Notes: generated from the sequence alone by a model not told the origin. DNA of 64,000 bases from Polyangium sp. y55x31 (GCF_029946505.1 NZ_JARZHG010000007.1:248001-312000), one strand, 5' to 3'; shown: positions 53,323 to 63,649, counted from the first letter of the stretch. A program made the numbers and translations.

Positions 53323-54312
53323 ATGGCCATGTTCGGCGTGGAGCTCGGGATCATCGGGATCGTCGGCCTCGTGCTCGTGGGCCTGTTCGTGGTCCTCTAT
53401 CTGATCCCCTTGCCGCTGTGGATCGCGGCGTGGGCTTCGGGGGCGTACGTGGGGCTGTCGTCGCTCGTGGGCATGCGGTTTCGCCGGGTGCCGCCGGGCG
53501 TCGTCGTGAACGGGCGCATCAGCGCGGTGAAGGCCGGGCTCGACGTGTCGACGAACGACCTCGAAGCGCATTACCTCGCGGGCGGCAACGTGACGCGCGT
53601 GGTCAATGCGCTGATTTCAGCCGACAAGGCCAACATTCATCTCCCGCTCAAGCGCGCCGCCGCGATCGACCTCGCAGGGCGGGACGTGCTCGACGCCGTC
53701 AAGATGTCCGTTTTGCCCAAGGTGATCGAGACGCCGCGGGTCGCCGCGGTGGCGAAGGACGGCATCCAGCTCATCGCGATTGCGCGCGTCACGGTGCGGG
53801 CGAACCTCGATCGGCTCGTCGGCGGCGCCGGGGAGGAGACGATCATCGCGCGCGTCGGCGAGGGCATGGTGAGCACGATCGGCTCGGCCGCGACGCACAA
53901 GGAGGTCCTGGAAAACCCCGATCACATCTCGAAAAACATCCTCGCGCGGGGGCTCGACGCGGGGACGGCGTTCGAGATTCTGTCGATCGACATCGCGGAC
54001 GTGGACGTCGGCGCGAACATCGGGGCGAAGCTCCAGATCGACCAGGCGAACGCGGACAAACAGATCGCGCAGGCGAAGGCGGAGGAGCGGCGCGCGATGG
54101 CCGTGGCGCTGGAGCAGGAAATGCGCGCGCGGGTCGTGGAGGCGGAGGCGGACGTGCCGCGCGCGATGGCCGAGGCCTTCCGGTCGGGCAACCTCGGCAT
54201 TCTGGACTATTATCGGATGCGAAACATCGAAGCGGACACGGCCATGCGCAATTCGGTCGCGAACGACGTATCGAGCGACGTGAGGCCGGCGATCGGGCAA
54301 GGACGAAGGTGA
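53323..54312 (+). CDS. floA: Flotillin-like protein FloA
   Basis: A 329-residue protein: two N-terminal hydrophobic segments (residues ~8-50), an SPFH domain with [26 protein letters not shown], and the conserved [34 protein letters not shown] helical tail (broken up). FloA scaffolds membrane microdomains together with NfeD. The start codon immediately follows the NfeD-like stop and the next gene begins 5 bp downstream, giving a three-gene operon. Confidence 0.93.
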   Translation: MAMFGVELGIIGIVGLVLVGLFVVLYLIPLPLWIAAWASGAYVGLSSLVGMRFRRVPPGVVVNGRISAVKAGLDVSTNDLEAHYLAGGNVTRVVNALISADKANIHLPLKRAAAIDLAGRDVLDAVKMSVLPKVIETPRVAAVAKDGIQLIAIARVTVRANLDRLVGGAGEETIIARVGEGMVSTIGSAATHKEVLENPDHISKNILARGLDAGTAFEILSIDIADVDVGANIGAKLQIDQANADKQIAQAKAEERRAMAVALEQEMRARVVEAEADVPRAMAEAFRSGNLGILDYYRMRNIEADTAMRNSVANDVSSDVRPAIGQGRR

Positions 54313-54316
54313 GGCC

Positions 54317-54721
54317 GTGGAAGGGCTCGTCTCGCTGCTCGTCGTGATCGTGCTTTTGATGGTGCCGATCCTGCCGGCGCTCCTCCTGCAGGCCACCCGC
54401 AAAGCGCAGCAGCGCGCCGCGCTGAGGCTCGCGGAGCAGCGGCGAGCACGCGTGGGAATGGCGCCGATCGTCGGGCTCCCGTCGCCGTCGCACCCCCTGC
54501 CCGAGCGCCGATCGATGGTGGAATATCGCTCGCTGGAGGAAATCCCCGCGCGACCGGTCTCGCTCGAAGAGACGCTCGGCGGGCCCTCGACCCCGCTCGA
54601 CGCGCCGGTGGCGCCGCCGCCGCGCCGACGCACGTCCCGGGTTCTTCTAGAAAAACCCGAGGACGTGCGCCGTGCGATCCTGCTAGGCACCCTGCTCGGC
54701 CCGCCGCGCGGCGCCGATTGA
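54317..54721 (+). CDS. Small membrane protein in the NfeD-FloA operon
   Basis: A 134-residue protein from a GTG start: one N-terminal membrane helix (residues ~4-24), a basic Arg/Ala-rich helix, then a Pro-rich tail. Nothing in it is recognised. Position and spacing suggest it works with the flotillin system. Confidence 0.6.
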   Translation: MEGLVSLLVVIVLLMVPILPALLLQATRKAQQRAALRLAEQRRARVGMAPIVGLPSPSHPLPERRSMVEYRSLEEIPARPVSLEETLGGPSTPLDAPVAPPPRRRTSRVLLEKPEDVRRAILLGTLLGPPRGAD

Positions 54722-54723
54722 GA

Positions 54724-55608
54724 TCACTCGGCCGGGGCCGACTCGGGCGTCTTCGTGATGGGCTTGATGCCGAAGATGACCTCGATCGAGGTCGAGTACG
54801 TCACCTCGCCCATCGAGAGCGGCGGGCCGCCGCCGCCCCACTTCGCCTCGGCCGTCGCCATCATCGGCATCGGGCCGATCGGGCCGCGACCGATGACCTC
54901 GCTCACGCTGATCACCGGCCCGAGCTCGAGCCCCGAGAGCTTCGCCAGCGCCTCTGCCCGCGCCTTCGCGTCCGCGATCGCCTTCTCCCGCGCCGTCGCT
55001 TCGAGGGCCTTCGTCTCGTCGATCCCGAAGCTCACGCTCCACACGTTGTTCGCCCCCGCGTCGACCGCCGCCTGCAAAACGCGGCTCGCCTTCGACACGT
55101 CGCGGATCGTGACCTCCACGGTGTTGCTCACCCGGTATTTCACGGACGGCTGCGGCGGCGGCGCCACGGGGGCCGCGGCCGGCGCCGCCGCCGCGGCGGC
55201 CTTTCCGCCCTTCGGCGCGGGCGCGGCCTCGGGCACGGGCATGGGCATGGGCACGGGCATCGGCCCCTCCATGAAGGGCCGCTCGACAGAGATCGAGAAA
55301 TTCGCCGTCTGGATGTCCTTCTCCTCGATCCCGAGCTTCTTCAGCGCGTCGAGGATCGCCTTCATCCGCGCGCTCGTCTGGTTCATCGCTTCCTCGACCG
55401 TCGGCGCCGAGGCCTCGACGCCGAGGCTCGTCCGCGCGATGTCGGGTTTGCCCTGGGCCTCGCCATGGCCGACGACCGTGATGTGACGGACCGCCTCCTG
55501 CGAGGCGCGCGCGCCCCAGCCGCCCCCATGATGCGGACCGCCGCAGCCGATGAGCCCGAACGAGGCGGGGACGAGCAAGACGAACGCGAGCACGGAACCG
55601 AAGCGCAT
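54724..55608 (-). CDS. SIMPL-domain (DUF541) lipoprotein
   Basis: A 294-residue protein with a lipobox ending LIGC (Cys22). The SIMPL domain starts at HITVVGHGEAQGKPDIARTSLGVEA and shows KKLGIEEKDIQTANFSI and VSNTVEVTIRDVSKASRVLQAAVDAGAN (split). A ~35-residue Ala/Pro/Met insertion sits between the two halves. The function of periplasmic SIMPL proteins is not settled; some relate to oxidative stress. It is convergent with the flotillin operon. Confidence 0.88.
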   Translation of the reverse strand: MRFGSVLAFVLLVPASFGLIGCGGPHHGGGWGARASQEAVRHITVVGHGEAQGKPDIARTSLGVEASAPTVEEAMNQTSARMKAILDALKKLGIEEKDIQTANFSISVERPFMEGPMPVPMPMPVPEAAPAPKGGKAAAAAAPAAAPVAPPPQPSVKYRVSNTVEVTIRDVSKASRVLQAAVDAGANNVWSVSFGIDETKALEATAREKAIADAKARAEALAKLSGLELGPVISVSEVIGRGPIGPMPMMATAEAKWGGGGPPLSMGEVTYSTSIEVIFGIKPITKTPESAPAE

Positions 55609-55848
55609 ACGAAAGATCCTCCTAACGAGGTAGATAACGCGGGACGACCGCCCAACTTACAGGCGGCCGCCCCGACTCTGGCAGATGGTCCGGCGGGTGT
55701 CGAGTTCTCCCATTGTTCCCGAGACCGCTCGATCCGAGTGGAAGGGTTCATGCAACAGGGTTGAATCGTCAGCCCCGCGCGCAATGTTCGTACCCGACAC
55801 GCACGGGCGCCGCCGAGCGGCGACACACGAGCGCCGCGAAATTGCACC

Positions 55849-58800
55849 ATGCTAGGGCGATCCAAGCACCACGAGCGAAGACAGCCTCCGTACCCGGGCG
55901 TCGAGGAACGAAACGGTGGTTCCTGCGCGCAAGCTGCCGCCCGGGCGGGCAGGCCCGATTTTCGCGCGCTCTTCGAGTCCGCGCCCGAGAGTTACCTCGT
56001 CCTCGACGCGGACTTCCGGATCGTGGCCGCGAGCGACGCTTTCCTGCGGACGAGGCTGGTCTCGCGCGAGGCGATCGTCGGCCGGGGGCTCTTCGAGGTG
56101 TTTCCGGACAACCCGGACGATCCGAACGCCACGGGGTCACGCAACCTCCGCGCCTCGCTCGAGCGCGTCTTTTCGACGGGCGTCGCCGACACGATGGCCG
56201 TGCAGAAGTACGACATTCGCCGGCCTGCGTCGGAGGGCGGGGGCTTCACGGAGCGGTACTACAGCCCGACGAATACCCCGGTCCTCGACCGGAACGGGAC
56301 GGTCACGCACGTCATTCACCGCGGCGAGGACGTGACCGAGTTCGTGCTCTTGAAGAAGCTCGGCGGCGAGCAGAGCCGGCTCGTCGAGGAGGAGCGGACG
56401 CGCGCCGAGCGGATGGAGGAGGAGCTCTACCACCGGGCGCAGGAGATCCAGCGAACCAACGAGCAGCTACGTATCGCGAACGAAAAATTGAGCCGCCTCG
56501 ACGAGCTCAAGACCCGCTTCTTCTCCAACGTGAGCCACGAGTTCCGCACGCCGCTCACGCTCATGCTGGGGCCGGTCGACGAGCTGCTGCGCGGCGCGCA
56601 CGGCGGGCTCGACGACGAGCAGCGGCGCGAAATCGAGGTCGTCCGGCGCAACGCGCGGCGCCTGCTCAAGCTCGTCAATACCTTGCTCGATTTCTCCAGG
56701 ATCGAAGCGGCGCGCCTCGAGGTGGCCTACGAGCCGACCGATCTCGCGACGCTCACCGCGGAGCTCGCCAATACGTTCCGCTCGGTCGTCGAGCGCGCGG
56801 GGCTCGAGCTCGTCGTCGATTGCCCGAGGCTCCCCGAGCCGGTCTACGTCGACCGCGAGATGTGGGAGAAGATCGTCCTCAACCTCGTCTCGAATGCCTT
56901 CAAGTTCACGTTCGAAGGGACGATCGAGGTCTCGCTGCGCTGGGCCGGCGATTGCGTGAAGCTCTCGGTCCGCGATACCGGCACGGGCATCCCCGAGGAG
57001 GAGCAGCCGCGGCTCTTCGAGCGTTTTCATCGTGTGCAGCGCGCCCGCGGGCGCACGTTCGAGGGCTCCGGCATCGGCCTCGCGCTCGTCCGCGAGCTCG
57101 TGGGGTTTCACAAGGGAACGGTCTCCGTCACGAGCACCGTCGGTCGAGGCAGCACGTTCACGGTCAGCATTCCGGCCGGCGCGGCGCACCTGCCCGCCGA
57201 GCGCGTCGGCGCCGAGCGCGAGCTCGGGCTTTCCGTGACGAACGCCGCCGCTTTCGTGGAGGAGGCGGAGCACTGGATCGCGGCGCCCGTGCGGGTCGCG
57301 AGCGAGGGCCCGCCCTCCGTGCAGCACCCCGCGCCCGGGGGGGACCGCGCGCGTGTGCTGCTCGCCGAAGACAATGCCGACATGCAGCGCTACATCCGCC
57401 GCCTGCTCGAACCGTACCACGACGTCGAGGCGGTCTCGGACGGGCTCGCGGCGCTCTCCCATGCCCGCGCCCATGTGCCCGATCTGATCCTCACCGACGT
57501 GATGATGCCGGGCCTCGACGGCTGCGCCCTCGTTCGCGAGCTGCGCGCCGATCCGCGGACGCAGACCATACCCGTGGTGATGCTCTCGGCCCGCGCCAGC
57601 GAGTCGGCGCGCGTGGAGGGAGCCGCGCTCGGCGCCGATGATTACCTGGTCAAACCTTTTTCGCCGCGGGAGCTTTTGGCGCGGGTCGAGGCGCGAATCG
57701 AGCTGTCGCGGCTGCGCCGGCAGGTGGCGAAGGAAACCGAGCGCCTGCGCGAGAGCGAGCAGCGCTTCCGCACGCTGGCCGACAACGCGCCGGTCATCAT
57801 CTGGATGACGGACGCGACCGGCGCGTGTCATTACATCAATGCGACCTGGAAGCGGATCACGGGCCAATCCGAGGAGGAGGCGCTCGGCACGGGCTGGCTC
57901 GACCTGCTCCACCCCGAAGATGGCCTGCGGGTCGGGAAGATCTTCGAATCTGCCGTGGCCGCCCACGAGCCCTTCGACTTCGAGTATCGGCTGCGCATGC
58001 CCGACGGCTCGTACCGGTGGTTCCTCGATTACGGCATCCCGCGGCGCGGCGAGGACGGCAGCTTCCTCGGCCACATCGGCTCGTGCACCGACATCACCGC
58101 GCGCAAGCAGGCCGAGGAGATGCAAGCCGAGGCGGATCGGCGCAAAGACGAGTTTCTGGCCATGCTCGCGCACGAGCTCCGAAATCCCCTCGCGCCGATG
58201 CGCATGGCGCTGCACATCATCCGCGCGCGGCATGCGAATGCGGCGACGGATCGGCACCTGCAGATCCTGGAGCGCCAGACCGACAACCTCGCGCGCCTCG
58301 TCGACGACCTGCTCGACGTCTCGCGCCTGACCCGCGGCAAGATCGAGCTTCGCAGGGAGCGGCTCGACGTCGCGACCGTGGTCTCGCGCGCCGTCGACGC
58401 GACACGCGGGCTCATCGAGGGGCGGCACCACACGCTCACGATCGAGCAGCCGGACGAACCCGTGCCCGTCTTCGCGGACGCCGTTCGCCTGGAGCAGATC
58501 CTCGTCAACTTGCTCACGAACGCGGCGAAATACACCGATCCGGGGGGGCACATCACCCTGCGCGTGACGCAGATCGGGGCGCAGGTCGAGCTCTGCGTGC
58601 ACGACAACGGCGTGGGGATCGCGCCGAACATGCTCGACCGCGTGTGGCACATCTTCGAACAGGCCGAGCGCACGCTCGATCGGGCCCAGGGCGGGCTCGG
58701 GATCGGGCTCTCCATCGTGCGCCGCCTGGTCGAGATGCACGGCGGGACGGTGGAGGCGCAGAGCCCTGGTCTCGGGTTCGGCAGCACGTTCCTCGTGTGG

Positions 58801-59259
58801 CTGCCCGTCGCGCCGGAGGTGCCGGCGCTCGCCGAGGCCGCGCCTTCGCAGCCGGCGAGGAGTGTCCCGACAAACCATGTGCATCCAGGCCGGAGGCTCC
58901 GCGTCCTCGTGGTGGACGACAACGTCGACGCCGCGAACATGATCGGCGAGCTCGTGCGGGACCAGGGCCACGACGTGCGGATCGTCCATGATGGGCTGAG
59001 CGCGCTCACGGCCGCGAGCGAGCAGCGCCCCGACGTCGTGTTCCTCGACATCGGATTGCCCGGCATGGATGGCTACGAGGTCGCCCGGCGCCTGCGCGCC
59101 TCGGGGCAGAGGCCGGCCAGGCTCATTGCATTGACGGGGTATGGCCAGGACTCGGACCGACGCCTGTCCGCGGCGGCCGGCTTTACGCAGCACCTCGTGA
59201 AGCCGGCCCAGCCCGACGTGGTCCTGGGGCTGCTCGACGCGGCCTCGGCCGCCGCCTGA
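55849..59259 (+). CDS. Hybrid histidine kinase PAS-HK-REC-PAS-HK-REC
   Basis: An 1136-residue soluble protein with two full kinase modules in tandem. PAS ~40-150; first kinase with H-box SNVSHEFRTPL (His230) and GSGIGLALVRELVG; receiver with Asp550 in LTDVMMPGLDG; PAS ~645-755; second kinase with AHELRNPLAP (His775) and GGLGIGLSIVRRLV; final receiver with Asp1067 in LDIGLPGMDG. Both H-boxes and receivers look functional. No HTH or output domain is present, so the signal must pass to another protein. The 240 bp upstream show no other gene. Confidence 0.93.
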   Translation: MLGRSKHHERRQPPYPGVEERNGGSCAQAAARAGRPDFRALFESAPESYLVLDADFRIVAASDAFLRTRLVSREAIVGRGLFEVFPDNPDDPNATGSRNLRASLERVFSTGVADTMAVQKYDIRRPASEGGGFTERYYSPTNTPVLDRNGTVTHVIHRGEDVTEFVLLKKLGGEQSRLVEEERTRAERMEEELYHRAQEIQRTNEQLRIANEKLSRLDELKTRFFSNVSHEFRTPLTLMLGPVDELLRGAHGGLDDEQRREIEVVRRNARRLLKLVNTLLDFSRIEAARLEVAYEPTDLATLTAELANTFRSVVERAGLELVVDCPRLPEPVYVDREMWEKIVLNLVSNAFKFTFEGTIEVSLRWAGDCVKLSVRDTGTGIPEEEQPRLFERFHRVQRARGRTFEGSGIGLALVRELVGFHKGTVSVTSTVGRGSTFTVSIPAGAAHLPAERVGAERELGLSVTNAAAFVEEAEHWIAAPVRVASEGPPSVQHPAPGGDRARVLLAEDNADMQRYIRRLLEPYHDVEAVSDGLAALSHARAHVPDLILTDVMMPGLDGCALVRELRADPRTQTIPVVMLSARASESARVEGAALGADDYLVKPFSPRELLARVEARIELSRLRRQVAKETERLRESEQRFRTLADNAPVIIWMTDATGACHYINATWKRITGQSEEEALGTGWLDLLHPEDGLRVGKIFESAVAAHEPFDFEYRLRMPDGSYRWFLDYGIPRRGEDGSFLGHIGSCTDITARKQAEEMQAEADRRKDEFLAMLAHELRNPLAPMRMALHIIRARHANAATDRHLQILERQTDNLARLVDDLLDVSRLTRGKIELRRERLDVATVVSRAVDATRGLIEGRHHTLTIEQPDEPVPVFADAVRLEQILVNLLTNAAKYTDPGGHITLRVTQIGAQVELCVHDNGVGIAPNMLDRVWHIFEQAERTLDRAQGGLGIGLSIVRRLVEMHGGTVEAQSPGLGFGSTFLVWLPVAPEVPALAEAAPSQPARSVPTNHVHPGRRLRVLVVDDNVDAANMIGELVRDQGHDVRIVHDGLSALTAASEQRPDVVFLDIGLPGMDGYEVARRLRASGQRPARLIALTGYGQDSDRRLSAAAGFTQHLVKPAQPDVVLGLLDAASAAA

Positions 59260-59261
59260 GC

Positions 59262-61667
59262 TTACTTCGGTGAATTGCAGGCGCCGCTCGCCGAAGCGGA
59301 CACGTTGTTGTCGGTGCGGCACTCGGTCCAGGCCGGATGGGGGACGTTCGTGTCGTCGACGACGGCGTAGATCGGCGCAGTCCCGTTCATGACGTCGCCG
59401 GGCGCATTGGCGAGCGGGAGCAGGACGGACTCGGACTCCGCGGGATAGAGCACCTTCGAGGTCGTGCCCTGCCCGAGGAGCTCGCCATTGGGGTGGTTTC
59501 CCTTGTAAAACCCGACGACGACGCCCGCGGGCAAGGACGCCTCCCCCACGTTGCGCACGATCGCGACGAGCCCGTACGGCCCGAAGCAAACGGGCGCGAG
59601 CGAGACGACCGCATCCGGCGCGGCAAACTCGCTGCCCGGCTGCTTGTTCTGGCGGAAATTGTTGAGGCCGGGCTGGAGGTAGTTCGGCAGCTCCTTCGTG
59701 GGGATCGTCCCGTCCTCCTCGACGTTCGTGATGTGGTAGGCGTGCTCGTTCCACACCCGCCGCGTGCGCACCCACTTGCCCGAGGTGTCGCCGAAGATCC
59801 GCACGCCCGATTGCGCGATGCTCGCGCCGTCGTCGCATTGCAGGCTCGCGCTCGCCTGCCCATAAGCGTTCGACACGGCCACGATGTCGGCGTGCCCGTC
59901 GTTGTCCACGTCCGCCACGACGGGATTCTCGATCAAGGTCGCGGTCGTGTTGCACCGCTCCCAGAGCACGTTCCCGGTCGGCCCCTCGTACACGCGGAGG
60001 CGCTGCTGATCCGAATAGACGACCTCGGCCTTGCCGTCGCCGTCGAAATCGAAGACCGTGCTGCCCGTCGAGGCGCTCGAACAATCGGACGTCTGCTTGA
60101 TCCACAAGAACGCCTCGGGCCCGGGCACGGCCGCGTCGACGAGCTTCTTGCCGTCGAGCACCGCATACCCCACGCCGCCGGCCATCGCCACGTCCGGCGT
60201 CCCATCCCCATTGAAATCGGCGATCGTGGGCGGGCCCCCGCCGTGCGTGTTGCCCCAGCTCCCCGCGGGGCAGAGCGAGGGCGAGAGCGTGCCATTGATG
60301 TCGAGCGCAGGACGCACGATCGTGAATTTGCCAGGCGCCGCCGCGTCGTACCGCCACACGACGAGCGCGTGGTTCAGGTTGTCGACGACGACCACCTCGG
60401 GTTTGCCGTCGGCGTCGAAATCGGCCACGGCCGGCCAGGGGCTCTTCCAGTCCTGCGTCGCGTAGAAGCTGCTCTGGTTCGCCGTGCCCGTGTCGAGCAC
60501 GAGCATGCCGCTCGCGTCGAAGACCTGGCTGCCCGTCACGATGTCGAGCACGCCGTCGCCCGTCACGTCGCTCACGACGAACGAGCTCGAAAGCTGCGTC
60601 GAGAACGAGGCCTTCACCGCGCCCGTCGCGCCGTCGAGGATGCCGCCCTCGACCACGACCTCCACCGTCCCGTCGCCGTCGAGGTCCGCGACCGTGGGCA
60701 TGAAGCAACGCATCGGCGGCGTCGCCCAGAGCAAGCTCCCATCACCTTTCAGCACGCGCACGCCCGCGTCCGCGCCCTCGGCGCACGCGACGACCTCGTT
60801 CCCCGCCGCGCCGTCGACGTTGCCCGCCGCGAGCTGCTTCGTCGGGTGAATGCCGGTCGCGGACCACTTCTCCACGACCTGCCCGCCCACGATGCTGATC
60901 GCGTGCAGGACCCCAGCGCCCTGGTAGTTGCCGCCCGTGAAGGTCGCGAACACGATCTCCGGGATGTCCTTCGCCGTGATCTTCCCGTCGCAGTCGTCGT
61001 CGTCGAGCTCGATCACGATCGGCGACATCATCACGTCCGTCGCGAAGGGCGAAGAGAGCTGACCGCCCCAGGCGAACTTGAGCTCGGGCGCGAACGTCGA
61101 CGCCGCCGGCTTGTATTGACAGGACTCGAGGCACGTGAGCGGATCCCCCGGCTTCGGCGGGGGCATGCCCGGCGCGCACGTCGGCGGCCTCGGCAGACAC
61201 TTGCCCGAAGGCACCTGCGCTCCGCCCATGCACCCCGCGTCCACGCCGCCGTCCATGCCCTGCGGATCGCCGAGCGAGAACTCGCAATATTCGCCGGCCG
61301 CGCAGTCGCCCGACTCGGCGCAGCTCGCCCCCGGCGTCACGCACTTCTGGAACGAGCAGACCTGACCGCCCCCGCAACACGCGTCGCCGCACGCGAGCTC
61401 CACCGCGCAGCACACGCCGCCCGCGCAGACGCCGCCGTCACACGCCTCGCCGGTCGGGCAGCTCCCCGCGTCGAAGAGCGGCTCGTCGCCGCCCGTCCCC
61501 GTCGACGACGATCCGCCCATGCCGCCCGTCCCGGTCGTGCTGCCCGAGCCCCCTGCGCCCGTTCCGCCCGAGGACGACGAGCCGCCGTCGCCGCACCCTT
61601 GACCCACCGCCGCGAGCAGCGCCGCGGTCGAAGAAGCAAGCACCAAGAACGTAAACCGTCGTCGCAT
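59262..61667 (-). CDS. FG-GAP/VCBS-repeat lipoprotein
   Basis: An 801-residue protein from the ATG at 61667: signal peptide and lipobox (GQGC, Cys25), a Gly/Ser/Thr linker, then a Cys-rich segment (~residues 75-180). At least five FG-GAP units with DxDxDG calcium-type loops follow (TVADLDGDGTVEVVVEGG, AVADFDADGKPEVVVVDN, TIADFNGDGTPDVAMAGG, VFDFDGDGKAEVVYSD, VADVDNDGHADIVAVSN), indicating a seven-bladed propeller. The C-terminal ~150 residues (VVSLAPVCFGPYGLVAIVRNVGEASLPAG) look like a CARDB domain. It is probably a surface protein. Confidence 0.85.
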   Translation of the reverse strand: MRRRFTFLVLASSTAALLAAVGQGCGDGGSSSSGGTGAGGSGSTTGTGGMGGSSSTGTGGDEPLFDAGSCPTGEACDGGVCAGGVCCAVELACGDACCGGGQVCSFQKCVTPGASCAESGDCAAGEYCEFSLGDPQGMDGGVDAGCMGGAQVPSGKCLPRPPTCAPGMPPPKPGDPLTCLESCQYKPAASTFAPELKFAWGGQLSSPFATDVMMSPIVIELDDDDCDGKITAKDIPEIVFATFTGGNYQGAGVLHAISIVGGQVVEKWSATGIHPTKQLAAGNVDGAAGNEVVACAEGADAGVRVLKGDGSLLWATPPMRCFMPTVADLDGDGTVEVVVEGGILDGATGAVKASFSTQLSSSFVVSDVTGDGVLDIVTGSQVFDASGMLVLDTGTANQSSFYATQDWKSPWPAVADFDADGKPEVVVVDNLNHALVVWRYDAAAPGKFTIVRPALDINGTLSPSLCPAGSWGNTHGGGPPTIADFNGDGTPDVAMAGGVGYAVLDGKKLVDAAVPGPEAFLWIKQTSDCSSASTGSTVFDFDGDGKAEVVYSDQQRLRVYEGPTGNVLWERCNTTATLIENPVVADVDNDGHADIVAVSNAYGQASASLQCDDGASIAQSGVRIFGDTSGKWVRTRRVWNEHAYHITNVEEDGTIPTKELPNYLQPGLNNFRQNKQPGSEFAAPDAVVSLAPVCFGPYGLVAIVRNVGEASLPAGVVVGFYKGNHPNGELLGQGTTSKVLYPAESESVLLPLANAPGDVMNGTAPIYAVVDDTNVPHPAWTECRTDNNVSASASGACNSPK

Positions 61668-61827
61668 CCCTGGAGGAATTGCACTGCGACGCACGGGCGT
61701 GAAGGGCAAATCTCTGACGCTTCCCCTTCCAGGCTCCGGTGATGCCCGAGATCAGCGTCGGGGTTCGCTTGACCAACCTCGTCACCCCATCCTAGGCTCG
61801 TGGTCCCGGATCGTCGGGGGGAACTCC

Positions 61828-63624
61828 ATGCCTCAAGCCGAGCGGATCAGGACCGCGCTTTTCGTCGATTTCGACAACATTTACCTCGGGCTCCATCGGG
61901 TGGATCCGGAAGCGGCGGAGGTCTTCGCCACCGAACCCACGCGCTGGCTCGCGTGGATGGAGCGGGGCCTCATCGCCAAGGCGCAGAGCAGCGAGTCAGG
62001 CGGGACGCCCCTCTCCGTCCTCGTCCGCAAGTGCTACCTGAACCCGAAGACGTTCCACAAGTACCGGCCGTACTTCACCCGCGCCGCGTTCGAGGTCGTC
62101 GATTGCCCGCCGCTCACGTCCCTGGGCAAGACGAGCTCCGACATCCGCATGGTGATGGACATCCTCGACACGCTCGGACACCCGACGCGCTTCGACAAGT
62201 TCGTCATCATGTCCGGCGACGCCGACTTCACGCCCGTGCTCCTCCGGCTCCGCGCCCACGACCGGCGCACCGTGGTCGTGGCCGTCGGGTACGCGGCCTC
62301 GGCATACACCGCCGCGTGTGACAGCCTCATCACGGAAGACCGGTTCATCGAGGAGACGCTGCGCGTCCCCGGCGATGGCGAAGGGTTCGAGCCGCCGGCG
62401 ATCTCGCCGCCGCAGCGCGAGCGGTCGTTCTCGATGTTCCCCTCGGCCTCGATCATGCCCCCGCCGGCGTCGCTGCCCGCGGGCGACGCGGGCGCGGAGC
62501 TGCTCTTGCAGATGGCGGCGGCCGTCGTGGGCGCCGCGCGCGCGGCCGGGAGCCTGCCCGCCGCGAGCCTGCCGCGCGTCTACCGCCGCTTCCACGAGTT
62601 CTCCGCGGCGAGCGACTGGCTCGGCTTCAAGAGCCTGCGGGCCCTCACCGAAGAGCTCTGCCGGCGCGACACCCGCCTGCGCATCGTCGACGACGAGGCC
62701 GAGAGCTGGCGCGTCACGACCGACCTCCCGCCCGCGCCGTCGCTCGCCGCGCCCACGGCGCCCACGCAGGCCCTCGTCCCGCCGCCGCCGCCGGTGCCCA
62801 TGCCGATGTCGAGCCCGGCGCCGAGCATCCCGCTCCCGTCGACCCCGAACCCGAGCATCCAGCTCGCGACCGCGATCGAGCCCTCGCCCGACACGCTCGC
62901 GCGCCCCTCGGATCTGCGCGCCGAGATCGTCCGTGTCCTGCGCGACTACGTGTCGAGCTCGCCGCGACCCGTGACCATGGCCTCGGCCTCGCAGGAGGTC
63001 ATCCGGCGGCTCGGCAACGTGGTCGTCGACAGCCGCTGGGCCGGGACCGGCAGCTTCAAGGACCTCTTGCTCCACGCGGGCAACCCGGGGTTCGTCGTGC
63101 ACACGGCGAGCCCCGGACACCTCTACGATCCCACCCGGCACGAGCCTCCGGAGGCCGAGAGCGAGGACTGGCCGCCGCCCTCGCGCGACGAGTTCGGCGT
63201 GCTCCGGCGCGTGCACGAGATCACGGGCGTGCCCGTCCTCCGGCCGCCGGAGTTCGGCCTGCTCTTCAAGACAATCGCGGACATCCTCGGCAAGAACTCG
63301 TTCCAGGTCACGGCGACCTCGAAATCGGTACGTGACGCCCTGCTCGCCGAAGGCCATTCCGTGTCGCGATCGGCCGTGACGTTCGTCCTGCGTGGCATCA
63401 TGTACGGCGGGCTGCCGCTGCACGAGGCGCCGAAACCCTGGGGCGCGCGCCTGCTCGCCGAGGCGTTCCAGCGCAACGTGCTGGCGATGTGCGAGGACGC
63501 CGAGCTGAACCTCTCCACGGCGGAACGCGCGGCGATCGAGCGCTGGCTCATCGGCGCCACCGAAGATGTGCCCGTCGCGGAGACGACCGACGTGAGCGGG
63601 ACGGCGCAAGAAGCCAAAGCGTGA
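61828..63624 (+). CDS. NYN-domain RNase-like protein with OST-HTH repeats
   Basis: A 598-residue protein from the ATG at 61828 (good GGGGGG ribosome site). Residues ~8-175 form a NYN/LabA-like PIN-fold domain: FVDFDNIY (Asp14, Asp16), SSDIRMVMDIL and MSGDADFTPVLLRL supply the acidic metal site expected of an RNase. Three OST-HTH/LOTUS-like segments follow (~215-295, ~360-430, ~455-560), joined by Pro-rich linkers. NYN-OST-HTH proteins are thought to bind and cut RNA; this one is unstudied as far as can be told from sequence. Confidence 0.88.
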   Translation: MPQAERIRTALFVDFDNIYLGLHRVDPEAAEVFATEPTRWLAWMERGLIAKAQSSESGGTPLSVLVRKCYLNPKTFHKYRPYFTRAAFEVVDCPPLTSLGKTSSDIRMVMDILDTLGHPTRFDKFVIMSGDADFTPVLLRLRAHDRRTVVVAVGYAASAYTAACDSLITEDRFIEETLRVPGDGEGFEPPAISPPQRERSFSMFPSASIMPPPASLPAGDAGAELLLQMAAAVVGAARAAGSLPAASLPRVYRRFHEFSAASDWLGFKSLRALTEELCRRDTRLRIVDDEAESWRVTTDLPPAPSLAAPTAPTQALVPPPPPVPMPMSSPAPSIPLPSTPNPSIQLATAIEPSPDTLARPSDLRAEIVRVLRDYVSSSPRPVTMASASQEVIRRLGNVVVDSRWAGTGSFKDLLLHAGNPGFVVHTASPGHLYDPTRHEPPEAESEDWPPPSRDEFGVLRRVHEITGVPVLRPPEFGLLFKTIADILGKNSFQVTATSKSVRDALLAEGHSVSRSAVTFVLRGIMYGGLPLHEAPKPWGARLLAEAFQRNVLAMCEDAELNLSTAERAAIERWLIGATEDVPVAETTDVSGTAQEAKA

Positions 63625-63649
63625 GCCTCGAATCCAAAGAGTGTTTTCC

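Noticed and set aside
47251-53571. A giant open frame of ~2100 codons on the minus strand
   Set aside because: It is antisense to the WD40 kinase, NfeD and the sterol-desaturase gene and has the Arg/Asp/His-rich composition of GC-rich shadow frames.
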